A DNA stretch of 64,000 nucleotides from Acanthococcus lagerstroemiae (GCA_031841125.1 CM063114.1:31441266-31505265), one strand, 5' to 3'; counted from the stretch's first letter, positions 46,490-58,543 are shown. Translations and numbers: made by a program. Notes: a model not told the origin generated them from the sequence alone.

Positions 46490-49400
46490 TTGTTTCTTAG
46501 ATTTTCAAGGTCATGGAATTCGGTTTCGGCGTTGCTTTCCAGCTGTTACGGAAAATAAGGCATCTGGGTAGAGGGGGCGTGGGCTAGAAGTTCGAAACGA
46601 CTCAAATTGAGGGGGCGAATTCAAAATGTAATGCGATATTGAAAATTAGCGACCCAAAATTCTCTACTTTGATACTTGATTCAATTTCTGAAGTTCAGCT
46701 GATTTTGCCCTCTCAACTGTCAAATTTTGAAACTGAAATTTTGATGTTGACGTCTGAATTATTCAGATTAGTGTTGTAAAATGAAAAATTTCAAGCGATC
46801 GTAAAACATTTCATAAGAATGAATTTCAAAATAAAATTTTGAAATTAATTCATTATTTTTATATAGTGATAACAACTGATAAGAATGTGAGCAAACAGCA
46901 AAGCCAATTTATAAATTTTTCAACGTTAAGTGTTGATTATTTGCCAAATAAATTACACGTTCGAAATTTTCCACGAAATATTTCAATCAAAATTTCCAAA
47001 AAAAAATTTCATGAAATTTGACAACACTAATTGAAACAGATGCAAAATAGCATGGGATATCTTGAAAATTAGTTCAATCCAAATGACTTGTACTTCAACA
47101 TATGACAAGATTTTCTAAGTCAAGTCAGTGCTACTGTTTCCAAAGGTGATTTAAATTTTGGGGGCTAAAATTTATAAAAAATATAATGCGATTTTCGGAA
47201 TTGGAAACCCAAGAAGAACCTAATTTTAGACTTCTATGATATTGCACAAATGGCTATTTTTTTCTCACCTGTTCCAATCACCCCCCCCCCACCCGGCTGG
47301 GACAAAAATGTAATTTAAAAACAATGTTTTCATCTGTATGTAAGCACTTATACGGGAAATACTAAAATAATATTTCCAAAATGTTTATCATTTATTCTGT
47401 GCTCATGAAATCTTATCAACAGTTGTTACTTATCGAGAAAATGAAATTGAAAACTGAAAAATGTACCTCATCATCTCTAGGTTTTTCTATTTGAGCTGGG
47501 TAACATATCTGCTTTGTCTACAGAGGAGTATAAATGCTGGAGTTATATAGTTCAAGTAACGACTAGAAACATCATCATCACTCATCACTGATGTTAAATT
47601 TCATGAAATTTTTTTTTTTTTTAATTTTCAGGATAACATTTTATGAAATATTGCAAAATAAATTTCAAATATGAAATGTAAACGAGGGTAAATCGACTAA
47701 AATTTGTGAAAATCAAGTCGAAAATGTGAAAATGTTAGTACTAGTAGTTTCAGTTTTGTTTACTTGTATATTACTCGCTCTGTTCCTATTACTCTGGTCA
47801 GTAAAATAAATTTCAAATTGGAATTTCGAAATTCATTTCCATGAAATATTTCACTTTTACAACACAACTCATCACGTCATCAGTCTTTAATTAAGTAGGT
47901 ACAGAAACAATACTGCGAGTCAGCCGTGAAATTCTTGTTTCAAGGGTCACATTTTTACCTTGATGGTCGACAACCGATTCATTTTCAGTCTTTTATGAGA
48001 TCTTAGAACTGTCTCCGTCATAAGATGTACAAAGTTCGCTTGAACTTTGTACTCAGTTTTCTACCAAACATACTGGATTTTAAATATTCCCCGCTAAACT
48101 ATAAAAGATTAAGGTAAATGAATTCTTAATCGCGAAAAATCTAAATGGAATGAACTCCTTAATTACGTTTCTTACTTAGCAGCAGCGTGTAATCGCGAAA
48201 GATAACTCTGACTAAAGTTTTTATTTTTGGAAAATATTTGCAGTTTCGTATTAATTTTGTCATTCCGTATTCAGCATCAGAATTACAGTACAATTACAGC
48301 TGCATGGTGACGTTATGAAATTCGATATGATCTGTGCGTTGATACTTAAACTCTATAATGCGCCAGTTCACTTCGAAGAGGGTAAAAATCCGAGAAGGAT
48401 TTTCGTTAATTGAAGGAGTTTTAATATCATTAATGTAAACGTGTAGTTCGCTACGAAACTCGTGGTAATTAACAGGTTTACGACAACCCAAAAAAGGAAA
48501 TTCAATTATCAAATCTTCTGTCCACGTAGGGTGGCTGTGGAAGTGAAAACCGTAATCCAGGTTGTAAATTGTAGATTGGGGATTTAAAAAGCAAAAAGAT
48601 GTAACAAGAGATTTTGCTACAGATTATTGCTTAAAGAGATTCCATGATTTGAAAAAATAAATAAATAAAAAATGTCTCAACGTACTTTACCCCAGAAGGG
48701 GCTAACCCATTCAAATTTTTGATTTCTCACGTTCATCTTCGATATTTCTCAATATAGTAGAAATTTAGTTCAGCGATAAATTACTTCATAAAGTTCTCGA
48801 TAAAATAATACCATATTATGAAGAATGCTTGCTTCAACTTTAATCCCAAGATGGGGGAGGGAGTTTAAAGATCTTTCTATACTGCTATACGCAATACCAC
48901 GGACCTGATGAATAAAAATGCAGTCATTTCGGATACTTTTCTTCTTTTACTGGGCAGGTTCGGTATCAGAATTTTTCTACAGTGATGGAATCATGGCTTT
49001 GATTTCGAAAAATGAAACGAAACACTCATCGGAAAGCAAAGTAAGCATACATTTTTGTATTTTTATGAGAATTCTTGTAGAAAAGTTCATTTGGACGATA
49101 ATGGGGTGGGACATGTCCCGCTGTACGAGCACAAGAGGTACCAAAAACCCTCGGCACGGCCTCCCTACTTTCTACCTTTCTCATTTTCGGATATTAGTTC
49201 CACCTTCTGCCCATGTCCTTCCCGAAGCTACACATCTATTATTGTTTGGATTGAGTGGTGTCAGCACTTTTTTTGTAATTCAACTGTTCAAGTTTTCGTT
49301 AATTGAAAGAATGAAATCGAAATTTATATTGTTGGGTTTCCAAGGCCACAGAATTCGTTTTTTGGTACTATGTTCACATGAAGTTTAAAAATATCCTTAT

Positions 49401-49660
49401 CAGAAGAGGAATGGGGGGGGGGTAATTTATCATAACACTGTTATCGTTTCTCATGTTTTTACAGACCTTGATTTTACATTTTTGATATTAGTTTGCCCTC
49501 AAATTGAAGATTAGGTCATTTGGCAGGGGAGAGGGGGAAGAGTTGAAGACAAAATTCTTAATAATTGTAATGTGGATACCATTTCTTAATTTTCTTTAGT
49601 CGTCAAATTAGTATTTTATATTATTTTGAATCTCTGTTCTGAAAGCTATAAAGCAATTAT
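46490..49660. other. Intron sequence, no gene recognised
   Basis: Diverged repeat text in several places (46500-46640, 48990-49640), a C-run at 47280-47290, and frames such as 48918-49388 (156 codons) that have no recognisable domain and lie over repeat-like sequence. Confidence 0.45.
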
Positions 49661-49664
49661 ACGG

Positions 49665-50125
49665 ATGGGTAAGATCACATGATCGTTTGATCAAATAGAT
49701 CATGAAAATGAAAAACATTACGATCTGAGATCAAAAAGATCATGGTCTAAGATCTCTAAAAGATTATTCGATTTGTGATTTGGATGGTCGTGCTTTGTTT
49801 TCTGATTTCTAAATCACTTAAAGCCAGCGTAATGTTCGAAGGAGGTGAGGCGAGTCTAGTCTAGACCAAGGGGGAGGGGGTGTTCGAGGAGGAGCTAAAA
49901 TTTGTAAAATCAGTATTTGACAAAGTCGCAAAGGAGAGTCCAGACCTTCTCGACTCTCGTACCTTGGTTACGACACTGCTCAAGATCAAACAGAACACAA
50001 AGATTGGCCGACTCGTGATCTTAAGATCAAAGTCACAAGATCATAATTATTTTCGTGATCTAAGAGCATTCTTCTTTAAAGTAATCTTTGATCTGAATAA
50101 TGAACAACAATCATGATCTTGAATC
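49665..50125. mobile_element. Probable transposon with dense GATC-containing subterminal words
   Basis: Two flanks (49670-49770 and 49980-50120) are crowded with AAGATCATGATC, TTTGATC and AGATCATG in both orientations. Between them sits a separate MITE (49825-49978). The layout, a GATC-word array on each side of a core, matches the subterminal arrays of the hAT elements here. Clean terminal repeats and target duplication could not be found, so the borders are approximate. Confidence 0.5.
49825..49978. mobile_element. Diverged MITE of the CAGTGGCGTA family, nested
   Basis: Right end is the complement of CAGTGTCGTAACCAAGG; the left end CAGCGTAATG has lost about two bases. Interior GGAGCTAAAATTTGTAAAA and GACAAAGTCGCAAAGG correspond to GGATGCTAAAATTAGAAA and GGCAAAGTCTCGAAG in 23946-24093. 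Flanks match poorly (4 of 8). Confidence 0.65.
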
Positions 50126-50129
50126 ACTG

Positions 50130-50410
50130 GACTCATTATCTTGTCTTTTGTGGGCATCTATATGAGAGGGTAGTTACAGTGTTACGTACTCATGCCTACC
50201 GAAAGGCACCTAAAAAAAAATGATCATTGGTACGTCAGCTTACAGGTTATAAATGTCGTTCATTTTTAGGGAAGTTTTGACCCGTGTTCCCTGAAACTTA
50301 CCACGATTTTCTATAAAAGGTCAAACCGAGATGAAAAATGATTCTAATACTTTCAAAACCTGACAATAACAATGCCAATTTTGAGACCTTCCCGACAGGT
50401 GTTCGGATTT
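50130..50410. other. Intron sequence, nothing recognised
   Basis: No feature supported. Confidence 0.4.
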
Positions 50411-50417
50411 TTAAATT

Positions 50418-50492
50418 GATGATGATGATGATAAGGTTATCAGTCTTACGACCAGTTTGATGCAGCAGCTCTCTATTTCTCCCTATCTTGTA
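50418..50492 (-). mobile_element. Extremely 5'-truncated LINE 3' end
   Basis: On the plus strand GATGATGATGATGATAAGG is followed by TTATCAGTCTTACGACC and GTTTGATGCAGC. On the minus strand this reads KIGRNRELLHQTGRKTDN in one frame, the same text found at the 3' end of the LINE at 11809-12450 (there KIGRNGELHQTGHKTDN). About 75 bp, ending in the (GAT)n tail, so it is the last piece of a 5'-truncated insertion. Confidence 0.8.
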
Positions 50493-50499
50493 GGGTCCA

Positions 50500-51245
50500 A
50501 ATAATATCAAAAGATAATTTAATAACCCTGGAAATTCAAAAAACGATACCCACTTCATAATTATTAAAAAGTTTGTCTTTCAACATCCGCATCCTCAATA
50601 AGTGCCCTAAGAGAATTATGCATGGATATTTGAATAAGGTAACCATCCGGGAGACTAGGAAGCTAAGTTCCCTGGAAGGTAGACTTAGCCGCCCGAGAAA
50701 ATTCTAAAAATACATAAACATCTATTATTAGACGTACTAAAATCAATTTTTTGGGTAGAAAAACTCCCCTAACCCTTGTAAACTTTACCAGCTAATTTTC
50801 TGGGTGAAATATAGACTTGAATGTCTTATCTTATTCCGAAAACGAGAATGTGTACCTGTATCTTATGTAATTATGTTGAACCGTATTCTTCATCAGAGTC
50901 ATCTTATAAGTAAACTCTGCATCATTTAAACTTTCAATATTCCAATTTTAACAATTTTAGTTCTAATATACAGATTTAGTTTAGAGCTCTGTACACATTA
51001 ATTTAGGTCCTTTTTACCTGACGCAGAATGAGACGGCAGAACTGGCCTTCGAATTCGGGGAATAAAAAAAAAAAAAAACTGATGAAAAAATGCTTATCTA
51101 GACAGTTTTAAGATATTAGCTTATCTTAGATAATATTTCGAATGAATTTCTCATTATTTTACCCTTATCTTTTTGAAATGAACTTTATTTTTATCGTATT
51201 TAGATCAGGGTTTCCTGATCTTTCTTTTTCGCGTACTACTCAATG
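50500..51245. other. Intron sequence, nothing recognised
   Basis: No feature supported. An A-run lies at 51065-51079. Confidence 0.45.
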
Positions 51246-51253
51246 CCTAGCAG

Positions 51254-51760
51254 CAGGGATGCGAAGAAGCCAGTAGCTGGAAATCAGAAGCCGGAAATTT
51301 TTGCAATTTTAGAACAATTTTGAGAAGTCAGAAGTTGGAAGCTGAATGAATTAAAAACTGGAAGCTGAAAGTTTTTCAGTTTCCAATCGACTTCTGACAA
51401 TATCCTTCTTAAAGATTTTTTTATTCAAAGTCGACCCCCCCCCCTCCCAAAAAAACAAAAAAAAAACAAAAAAACAAAAACGAATGCACCTCTTCTATTC
51501 CACTTCACTTTATTTTCTCTCATTTTCTGAAAAGAACCTTCTCTAATTACAGGAACTTTGGGTGAAAATAAGTAAAAGAAGCTGGAAGTTAGAAACCAGA
51601 AGCCGAAAAAAAGATTGGAAATTAGAAGCCAGAAGCCGAAAAAAAATTGGAAGTTAGAAGCTTATATACTGAGAATGGAAGCTAGAAGCAAGAAGCTAGA
51701 TGAGATTTGGAGGCTAGAAGCCGGAAGCGGAAGCTGTATCGTTCGGCTTCCGCATCCCTA
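51254..51760. mobile_element. hAT-type element with GAAGCCGGAAG subterminal repeats, 507 bp
   Basis: Left end CAGGGATGCGAAGAAGCC; right end the complement of TAGGGATGCGGAAGCC. Flanks CCTAGCAG (51246-51253) and CCTAACAT (51761-51768) agree at 6 of 8 positions. The interior is packed with AGAAGCCAGAAGC, GGAAGCTGGAAG and TTGGAAGTTAGAAGC words. No transposase frame; the 66-codon frame at 51615 is built from the repeat. Confidence 0.8.
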
Positions 51761-51790
51761 CCTAACATACATAGTTGCATACCATCTAGG

Positions 51791-52200
51791 CAGGCCAGTA
51801 GCCAGGATTCTTTAAAAGAGGGGTCTCTGAAGGGACTCGTCGAGGACACCAACTTATGAATTTTGTCTAAAAAGGAGAGAGAGAGAGGTGTAGTAATATC
51901 TGTTTGAACGAACTTTTTTCTCAGATTTTTTAGATATCCAAAATCTTTATTGAAACCTTATACTCTGAAATCCATCATTTTCAAAAAATGTGCCACTGAC
52001 TCAAGTATATCACACGCAATAGTACAATACAAGATGAGGCACCTATAATTTTTTCCAATTTGTTTTTCCCAAAATTTTTAACTTCAAGTTTTTCAACATT
52101 TTCTTTTGACGTGCAAAAAAAAATTGAAAGCATCATCATGAGGGGTTCAGACTGGTCAAAGGAAGCTCCCTCCTAAATCCCCCTCCTAATTACGGGCCTG
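51791..52200. mobile_element. hAT-type element, CAGGCCCGTA-like ends, 410 bp
   Basis: Left end CAGGCCAGTAGCCAGGA; right end the complement of CAGGCCCGTAATTAGGA. Flanks CATCTAGG (51783-51790) and CATTTATG (52201-52208) agree at 6 of 8 positions. It lies only 30 bp from the previous element. Interior noncoding. Confidence 0.75.
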
Positions 52201-52204
52201 CATT

Positions 52205-54160
52205 TATGGCATGAAGTGGATGGAGAGGAGAACGAAATACATTATAATGTATAAGAATTTGATTTATAACCAAGGTCAGTGTGGCGCTTGTGGGGCAACC
52301 AGGAATTTTGGAAAAGTGTGGAGCAAACCAATTAAAACGTATGAGAAATGAGTTGCACGAGTGCGGGCGGCATAAGCAAAATGTATTTTTCGACTTCAAG
52401 GAGGGGGGGGGGTGGTCTGAGCTCGTTTCTCTCTCTTACGCTCCAGATCATGATGCAGCAAAGCGGTGGTCATGGACTAAAATAGATAATGCGACAAGAG
52501 AAAGGCGGGAAGAATTATCAGGTCAAAATGAAGGAGTGGAGCTTCTACTCGTACACTGTAACCAAATCGTAAGGCAGAAAAATTACAGCTGGTATCTTCT
52601 CATCATTTTCCGCTGTAAAAATGAGGCTACTGAACTGATCCGTAATTGCAATCTGAGGAAACGTGCAGAGGACTCAAAATCTGAGCACTCGGCGCGCTCA
52701 GCACCATACCTTATACACAAATGTAACCCTCTCATCATATTCCAATTGTACCACCTTTCCCCTTGATTATTAACCAATCTGTGAGTAATTAGCTTTTCTT
52801 GACGGCAAAAACAGAAATTAATTTACTCTGAGGGTAGAATTTTTTTGCCCTTACCGATGCATCTAAAAATTATTTCAAAAAATTCATGAAAACTGAATTC
52901 ACAAATACCTTGCAGCTAAATACATTTTGCTGGAAACATTTTCTTATACAGGTGACACTTCTTGTTTACCAAAAATGCTTTTGGGATATGTAAACCGCCC
53001 TCTGGCATGTTTTAGACTTGGAAGGTTAAACTAACGAAATCTCGTCCAAGTAGGTACTCAAATTACGTGAACATTTTGAAGCAAAACAAAAAATACCAGT
53101 CAAAGGAGCGCTTTGTTTTGTCCAACTTCCGTGGAATGTCTCATATGTCCGGTGCACGTTTCAAGTATTTAAGTTGTAAAGTATAGTCAATGAAAATGAA
53201 TCGACTAGAAAACTAACAAACTGGAGGAAAGTTAATAATGGTATGATTCTGATCCTAATATGTAAGAGGTAGGTATATGGTCGTATAAATTGCGTGGGAT
53301 CATCCGGTAGACAGTACAGTACTAGAAAATTCCGTACTTCTCAAGTAGGGATGACTACCTTTTCTTCCAACCGGACGCAACATCATAACTTTTACCGTCA
53401 TTTTATCGCTGCTTTGCGAAAAAATTTAATTAAAAAATAATTAATAAGCGCTTTAATGGCGTTTCAGTCGTACACATTAATTTTATCTTCGAAAAAGCTG
53501 GGGAAATACTTTGAGAGTTCATCGCGCTTACATTTGTATTAGTACCGGAGAATTCTTGCACAACTTAGAAGAATCGGGCATTTTATAGCAGAAGCCCAAA
53601 ATAGGTATTTGAGTTTGGAGGGACATGAGAATAAAATTGAAAATGAGCCTCACGCCAAAACCCCCACTTTGGTTCACATTTGAGGAAAAAGAGGGCCAAA
53701 ATCAGATTTTAGACAACGACTCGCCTAATATGACTCAGTATGAAAAATACAGAACAAAATAAAAACTCATTGGATTTCATATGAACGGAGTTTCTCGCAA
53801 TCTTTTCATAACTACGTCAGAAGTGTCTCAAGACGGGGGTTCGAATAATCTTTTCCACCGACCACTACATCAGCCTAGGGCTTGTGGAAAAAAGTATAGA
53901 ATTTTCGATACTTTTTCGGTCTTAGGGACTTGCGCCAATAGAAGTGATGCTAATTATCCTGTAACCCATTTCACATATCAGTACTCATCCCCTTACGGGA
54001 GTTTTTTTCTCCCCACTTCGTCTCTCCCGTTTGATACAGCATAAGTAGAGTTGTGTTTTTTTGTTTTATTTCTTTCGGCTGGGATTCCAATAGTGGAATT
54101 ATTTCAGCTTCTGTAAAAGCACTTAATGAAAACGGTCTATACGTACTCTGAGGCTTTCAA
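52205..54160. other. Intron sequence, no gene recognised
   Basis: The longest frame (52281-52766, 161 codons) has no domain I recognise, low hydrophobic structure and a G-run inside; I do not call it. The remainder is ordinary AT-rich sequence. Confidence 0.45.
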
Positions 54161-54169
54161 GGTTACTGA

Positions 54170-54406
54170 CAGGAACGAAAATGAGAAGGGCACGGGGGCA
54201 GCTTGTCCCCCAAGCCTCTGCCCGAATTAGAAAATTTTAGTAGATGAATCAAAAATTGGAAAAATCCAACAAGTCTAAAGTTTTTCATTTTTTCTTTAGC
54301 CAATACAAACAAATTTTGATACTTGGAAAGTTTGACTTGAGCTACTAGGGAATTTAACAATTTTTGTCCCTTCCCCTCCAGAAAAAAACTCTTCACTACG
54401 TCCCTA
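54170..54406. mobile_element. hAT-type element, CAGGGACGTACCGA family, 237 bp
   Basis: Left end CAGGAACGAAAATGAGAAGG; right end the complement of TAGGGACGTAGTGAAGAG. Flanks GTTACTGA (54162-54169) and GTCACTAA (54407-54414) agree at 6 of 8 positions. The interior keeps GGAAAAATCCAACAAGTC and TTTTGATACTTGGAAAG of the family. The ends are more diverged than in the other copies. Confidence 0.75.
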
Positions 54407-54409
54407 GTC

Positions 54410-54868
54410 ACTAAATACGTTTTTGGTATCAATTTGATGCTAAGTTCCGAATACTGGTACTAAGGGGCTACGGGAAAAAATTTCATGAATAAATACATGC
54501 TACACTTCGACAATTATTATGCTTTTTGAGTCGTTCAATTCGTTTTTCGTAGGCTATCATGTTTACTCTTAATTCACAAAAAATTGTGGTACTTGCGGGA
54601 GATAGAAAGAGGGTGATCAAAATTTCTATAAAACACCGTTAAGCTTTTCAAAAACTAGGATGAGTTCGATATTGGTATTATGTTTACTCCAAGCTCATGA
54701 GCATGGAACCTGCGGAAGGAAGGTAGGAGGGGCGCCCAAATTCCCACGAGCCTAATTTAAGATCACGCATGCACTGACCTTGGAAATATGAATCGACGTG
54801 GAAGATACCCTTTTTCACGGACCACCTACCCTACCACGAACACTACTTTCCTAATTGAATTTACTTTA
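54410..54868. other. Intron sequence, nothing recognised
   Basis: No feature supported beyond old dispersed-repeat phrases (GAGTTCGATATTGGTATTAT). Confidence 0.4.
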
Positions 54869-54869
54869 A

Positions 54870-55125
54870 CAGGGTGTCTAACAAATTAAAAATATTGGAC
54901 TTTTATTGGACTCTTTTCGGGCTTTTTATAAGCGCAAATATTGAGTTAGTAAGACACATAGTGATCGAAGTTGAGTTCTCGACAACACTATAGGTATTAT
55001 TATTATTCCTCATTTTTCAATTTTGATTGAACCTATATTAAAATTATTGAACTTTTATTGGACTTATTGGAACATTTTCCAAATATTGGACTCTTATTGA
55101 ACTTATTGGCCCGATAGATACACTG
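54870..55125. mobile_element. Probable DNA transposon, CAGGGTGTCTA end, ATTGGACTT words
   Basis: Left end CAGGGTGTCTAACAAA; right end the complement of CAGTGTATCTATCGGG. Copies of TATTGGACTTTTATTGGACT and ACTTATTGGA fill the ends. The left terminal 11 bases equal those of 43672-44045. No convincing flanking duplication. Confidence 0.6.
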
Positions 55126-55129
55126 TTTA

Positions 55130-56660
55130 AGCAGGGCTATAGCAAATTGAATTTATTGGAAGGGGAGCAAGAATCAAAAGTTTACCGAAGTAATTTTCTA
55201 ACTACTATGCGTAAATCTGAAATTTTCAATTTACGAGTTCTAACTCTGAATTTCCCATTTACCAACTCTAAAAGATAATGGAGGCCAGCCGCCTCATGCC
55301 CCCATGGACTAGGTCCAACATTTGAATAGTTTTAAAAAAACACTATTCGCAATGTGCCAAAAATTGTAAAATTTTACTTGTAGAAAAAATGTTAATCAAC
55401 GAATAATTCAAATACGAAGTAGCACAATCGTGTTGATTTTGTAGGGGTAGAGTGGGCAACTACTACTTCTCCCTCCCCCAAGAAAAATCGAAGGCTGGCA
55501 ACGCCTCACGGAAAATCGCTACTGAATACGATTTCTTGCATTCTAGATATAAATAATAATTAAGGGACCTTTTAGAAAATTTAAACATGAAATTGTGTTT
55601 TTACTTGTTTAAATGTTGATACGCACACCGTCTTTCATAAACATTTTTTGTTGCTCCTGTCTCCCCCCCCCGTCCTCCAGGTGCCACAATTTTGAACTTT
55701 TTCAAAGTAATACCGAAAATGGATACAGTGAACTTGAAACCCTGTGTAGGTATGCCATTTTTATTAATCGCTCTTACAGAAATCGACAAAATTTCATTAT
55801 TAACATCCTATTCAAAATGGTCCAGTAAAATTACACGAAAAATTGATAAACAAATCTGAAAATTCTCGGAAATTTGAAATTTGATATAATTAATCAGTTG
55901 GGCAAGTTTCTGAGAATCCGTACTGAGCTTCGGCCCCGAGGGGTGTAGTAACCCTTCCAAATTTCTCGGTAGGAGCGAAAAATATTTCAAACAAAAAATG
56001 TTCTTCACTCAATTTCACTTAGGGATTCCTTCAAGATCCTCTTCCCCGGAAATGCTATCGGGAGAGGATTGAAAACGACCCTTTATATCACCATGCATTA
56101 ACACAGGCCTTATGGGAGAAATTACTGGATTTTTGACATTTTTCCAACATCAAAAGTTCTGTCAGCCAGTTGCTAATTACCCCAGTCCCGTTTTTCTATC
56201 TCTCTCCACCTATTCCTGAAATTTTTTCCTCCCCTCCGCCCAAATCCTGAGAAACCGCGCTGAACTTTGTATTTTTCTATTTTATAAATGTACGTAATGA
56301 TTTTCTGGAATCTTCAATTCTTTTACCATCGAATCGATTTACCACCTGTGGGCGTTTCCAAATAGTATAATTCAATTTACTGGGTTGGCTGTAAGTTAAA
56401 AATGTGCCCCCTAAAAGGGGGAGGGGATTTATGATTTTCATAAAATACAATGCAGGAGTCGTTTCATGTGTTTAGAGGGCCACTAAACTTATTTTTGATA
56501 ACTGTTTGATCATAATTAGCAAACTCTGGTATTTATGGAGGAGGGAGTTTAAAACTGAGGACATCACTCAACGCAATATGCTGGATGTCATTTCTTCAGG
56601 TACTGTTTCTCAATTCAATGAATAACCTTTATGTAAACTTTTTTTTTTTGTTTCAATTAG
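55130..56660. other. End of intron 1, no gene recognised
   Basis: Repeat-like AT-rich text related to 33640-34100 and 34690-35700. The last 20 bases are the T-rich polypyrimidine tract and AG acceptor of exon 2. Confidence 0.45.
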
Positions 56661-56776
56661 GACACTGCAAGGGCAGTTTCACCAGAGAATTTCAAGAGGA
56701 GCGATGTACAAAGAAAACGATCCTATAGTAAATGCCATACTACAACATATGCAAACCGACCAAATTGTACACGTGA
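56661..56776 (+). CDS. FAM20C: FAM20C-like kinase, coding exon 2
   Basis: 116 bp, entering in phase 2 and leaving in phase 1. After the shared Arg codon it reads TLQGQFHQRISRGAMYKEND, then PIVNAILQHMQTDQIVHV. The HQRISRGA-Y-x-x-x-DP-x-V stretch is the N-terminal edge of the FAM20C kinase fold; human FAM20C has HQRISRGALYPPGDPVV here, whereas FAM20B differs clearly. The acceptor is a long T tract ending CAATTAG. The donor is chosen as GTAAGT at 56777, because only this keeps the frame into exon 3 and reproduces human spacing exactly (15 residues from the Met of QHMQTD to the GG of GGTQLKL). A competing GTGAGT donor lies four bases upstream at 56773. Confidence 0.93.
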
Positions 56777-58444
56777 GTAAGTAATTAATCTCAAGTTGTT
56801 TTTTGTAAATTATCGACGGATTTTGTTCTTCGAAAATATTACGCGCACTTGTCTTATTTAAAGTACCTGTACCTATTCTTGTCAGGATCGGCAGAAATGA
56901 TTAATTAATGACTCGTACAATAGAATATTGATTAAGCTTCGCGTATACAAGACAATATTCGCGTTTATTTTTTTCATTCTCTAATGAAAGTAGATGGGAA
57001 AATTCCTGCTCTACATGCGTTTCAAAAACAAAACCATTATTTTGGCGTAGCAAGTTGATCGAAATTAACAAAATAATGGAACGTGTGCGTTCGAAATTTT
57101 TATACAAATGATATTTTGGAAGTACAAAAAACACCTGTGTGACGCAACTACCTGTGCGTAATATCTGAATAATTTAGGCACTAAAGTCGAATAGTATAGC
57201 ATGCTGAGAAAAATAAAACAAAGTACATATAAGAGTATAAAAATGAAAAAGAATTGCAAAATGTATAGTGGCGTAAAGTGCCTATAAAAACAGAAAACAG
57301 ATACAGGTTCTCAAGATTCAAAAAACTGAAATAAAATCGCCCTGCTTTTCTGTAATGGGATGGATACAAGCATTTTTTGCTCGCTAATTAACTTTTAAAG
57401 CAATCATATTATAAACTGAATTGTTTCTCAAAAAAAGAAAAGATGACTTGATTTTGATCTCTTCTGATAGCGCCAAATAGGATGGGTCCGAAAATCACTT
57501 TCAAAGTTCAGTTCGGGGACCTTGAAAGCCTAAAAATGGAATATTATCATACTATCTGGGAAAAATGACCATCTTCAAATTTTCTGATTAAGAACTTGAA
57601 ATTTTAAGTTTCTTTAAATATTTTAATTTCTAAATTTTTAGCATTTCAAGCTCTTGTAACTTTTCCATCTGAAATTCACGAAGTTTTTCGATTCATAATT
57701 TTCAATTCCTTTTTTATCGAAGGGGAAAATCTTAAATTAGTTTTGTATATAATTTCGGAATTTGAAGATTTTTGATTTATTCCAATTGAAGAATTGAGAG
57801 ATTATTCATTCTACATTTTCAATTATTTGATCAAACATCTTTTCAAGCTTCCAAGTTTTTGATTTCAGTTTTGTTAGATAGGGGAGGAATGGTTGGAACA
57901 CAGAGTTGTTTTTTCATACCTCCAGTTCGGTCTTTTAAAACTACAATTCACAGTCTAAGTTTGTGAGGGGGTCAGGGGGCTATGCTTTTCTGGTTAGTTC
58001 TTTTATTTCAAGCAAAATTCCCTACTGATATAAAAGTAACAGGAGTGAGGAAAGAACTTCGTTTTTTTTTAGTACAATTTTTTAAAGCGTAAATTCCAAT
58101 TGCATGCATCAAAATTTTTTATCTCGTGAACTAAAATAGCTAGGAGTGAGGCCAAGAAGTATTTTTAAAGAATATGGAGGAGAGAATTGCTTACCGCGAA
58201 AAAATCGCTGGGTCCAGTGAACAATTTTAGTGAAACATTGAAAATAAAAATAATTGTTTAACGTAATTTTAACCACTGAATACCTCATTGATTTTATTGT
58301 GTTTTGTTTTTCAATAATTGCCGCAACTGCTTTTCATTAATACAAAAAGATTCTATCAATCTATCTATTAGTAATATGCAGAGAAAAAAAATTCCACTGA
58401 TCCTGTACATAATTCCTCAAATGTCTATACCCTAGCCCCTTCAA

Positions 58445-58543
58445 ATGTAAGAGCAGGCAAACATATCTACATGTGAGGACGAGTCGCCTACTTACTTGAT
58501 TGAAGGGATATCACGTACTTAAAAAGACACCCTGTATACCTAC
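58445..58543 (-). repeat. Dispersed repeat ATACAGGGTGTCTC family, third copy
   Basis: On the minus strand it begins ATACAGGGTGTCTTTTTAAG and carries CAAGTAAGTAGGCGAC, CATGTAGATATGTTTGCC and CTTACATTTGAAGGGG in the order seen at 1386-1515. It is the most diverged of the three. Confidence 0.65.

Larger units (their letters stand above)
11617..56660 (+). other. FAM20C: Intron 1 of the FAM20C-like gene (45,044 bp)
   Basis: Donor GTAAGT at 11617-11622. The acceptor is TTTTTTTTTGTTTCAATTAG, ending at 56660. Phase 2 matches on both sides. No further in-frame exon with family similarity was found inside it, and the exon 1/exon 2 join needs none, although a short unconserved alternative exon cannot be excluded. 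It holds nearly all the mobile elements listed here. Confidence 0.85.

Noticed and set aside
48918..49388. 156-codon frame as a gene
   Set aside because: No domain, no splice logic, and it lies in diverged repeat sequence.
52281..52766. 161-codon frame as a gene
   Set aside because: No recognisable domain or motif; composition like the surrounding intron; a G-run lies inside the frame.
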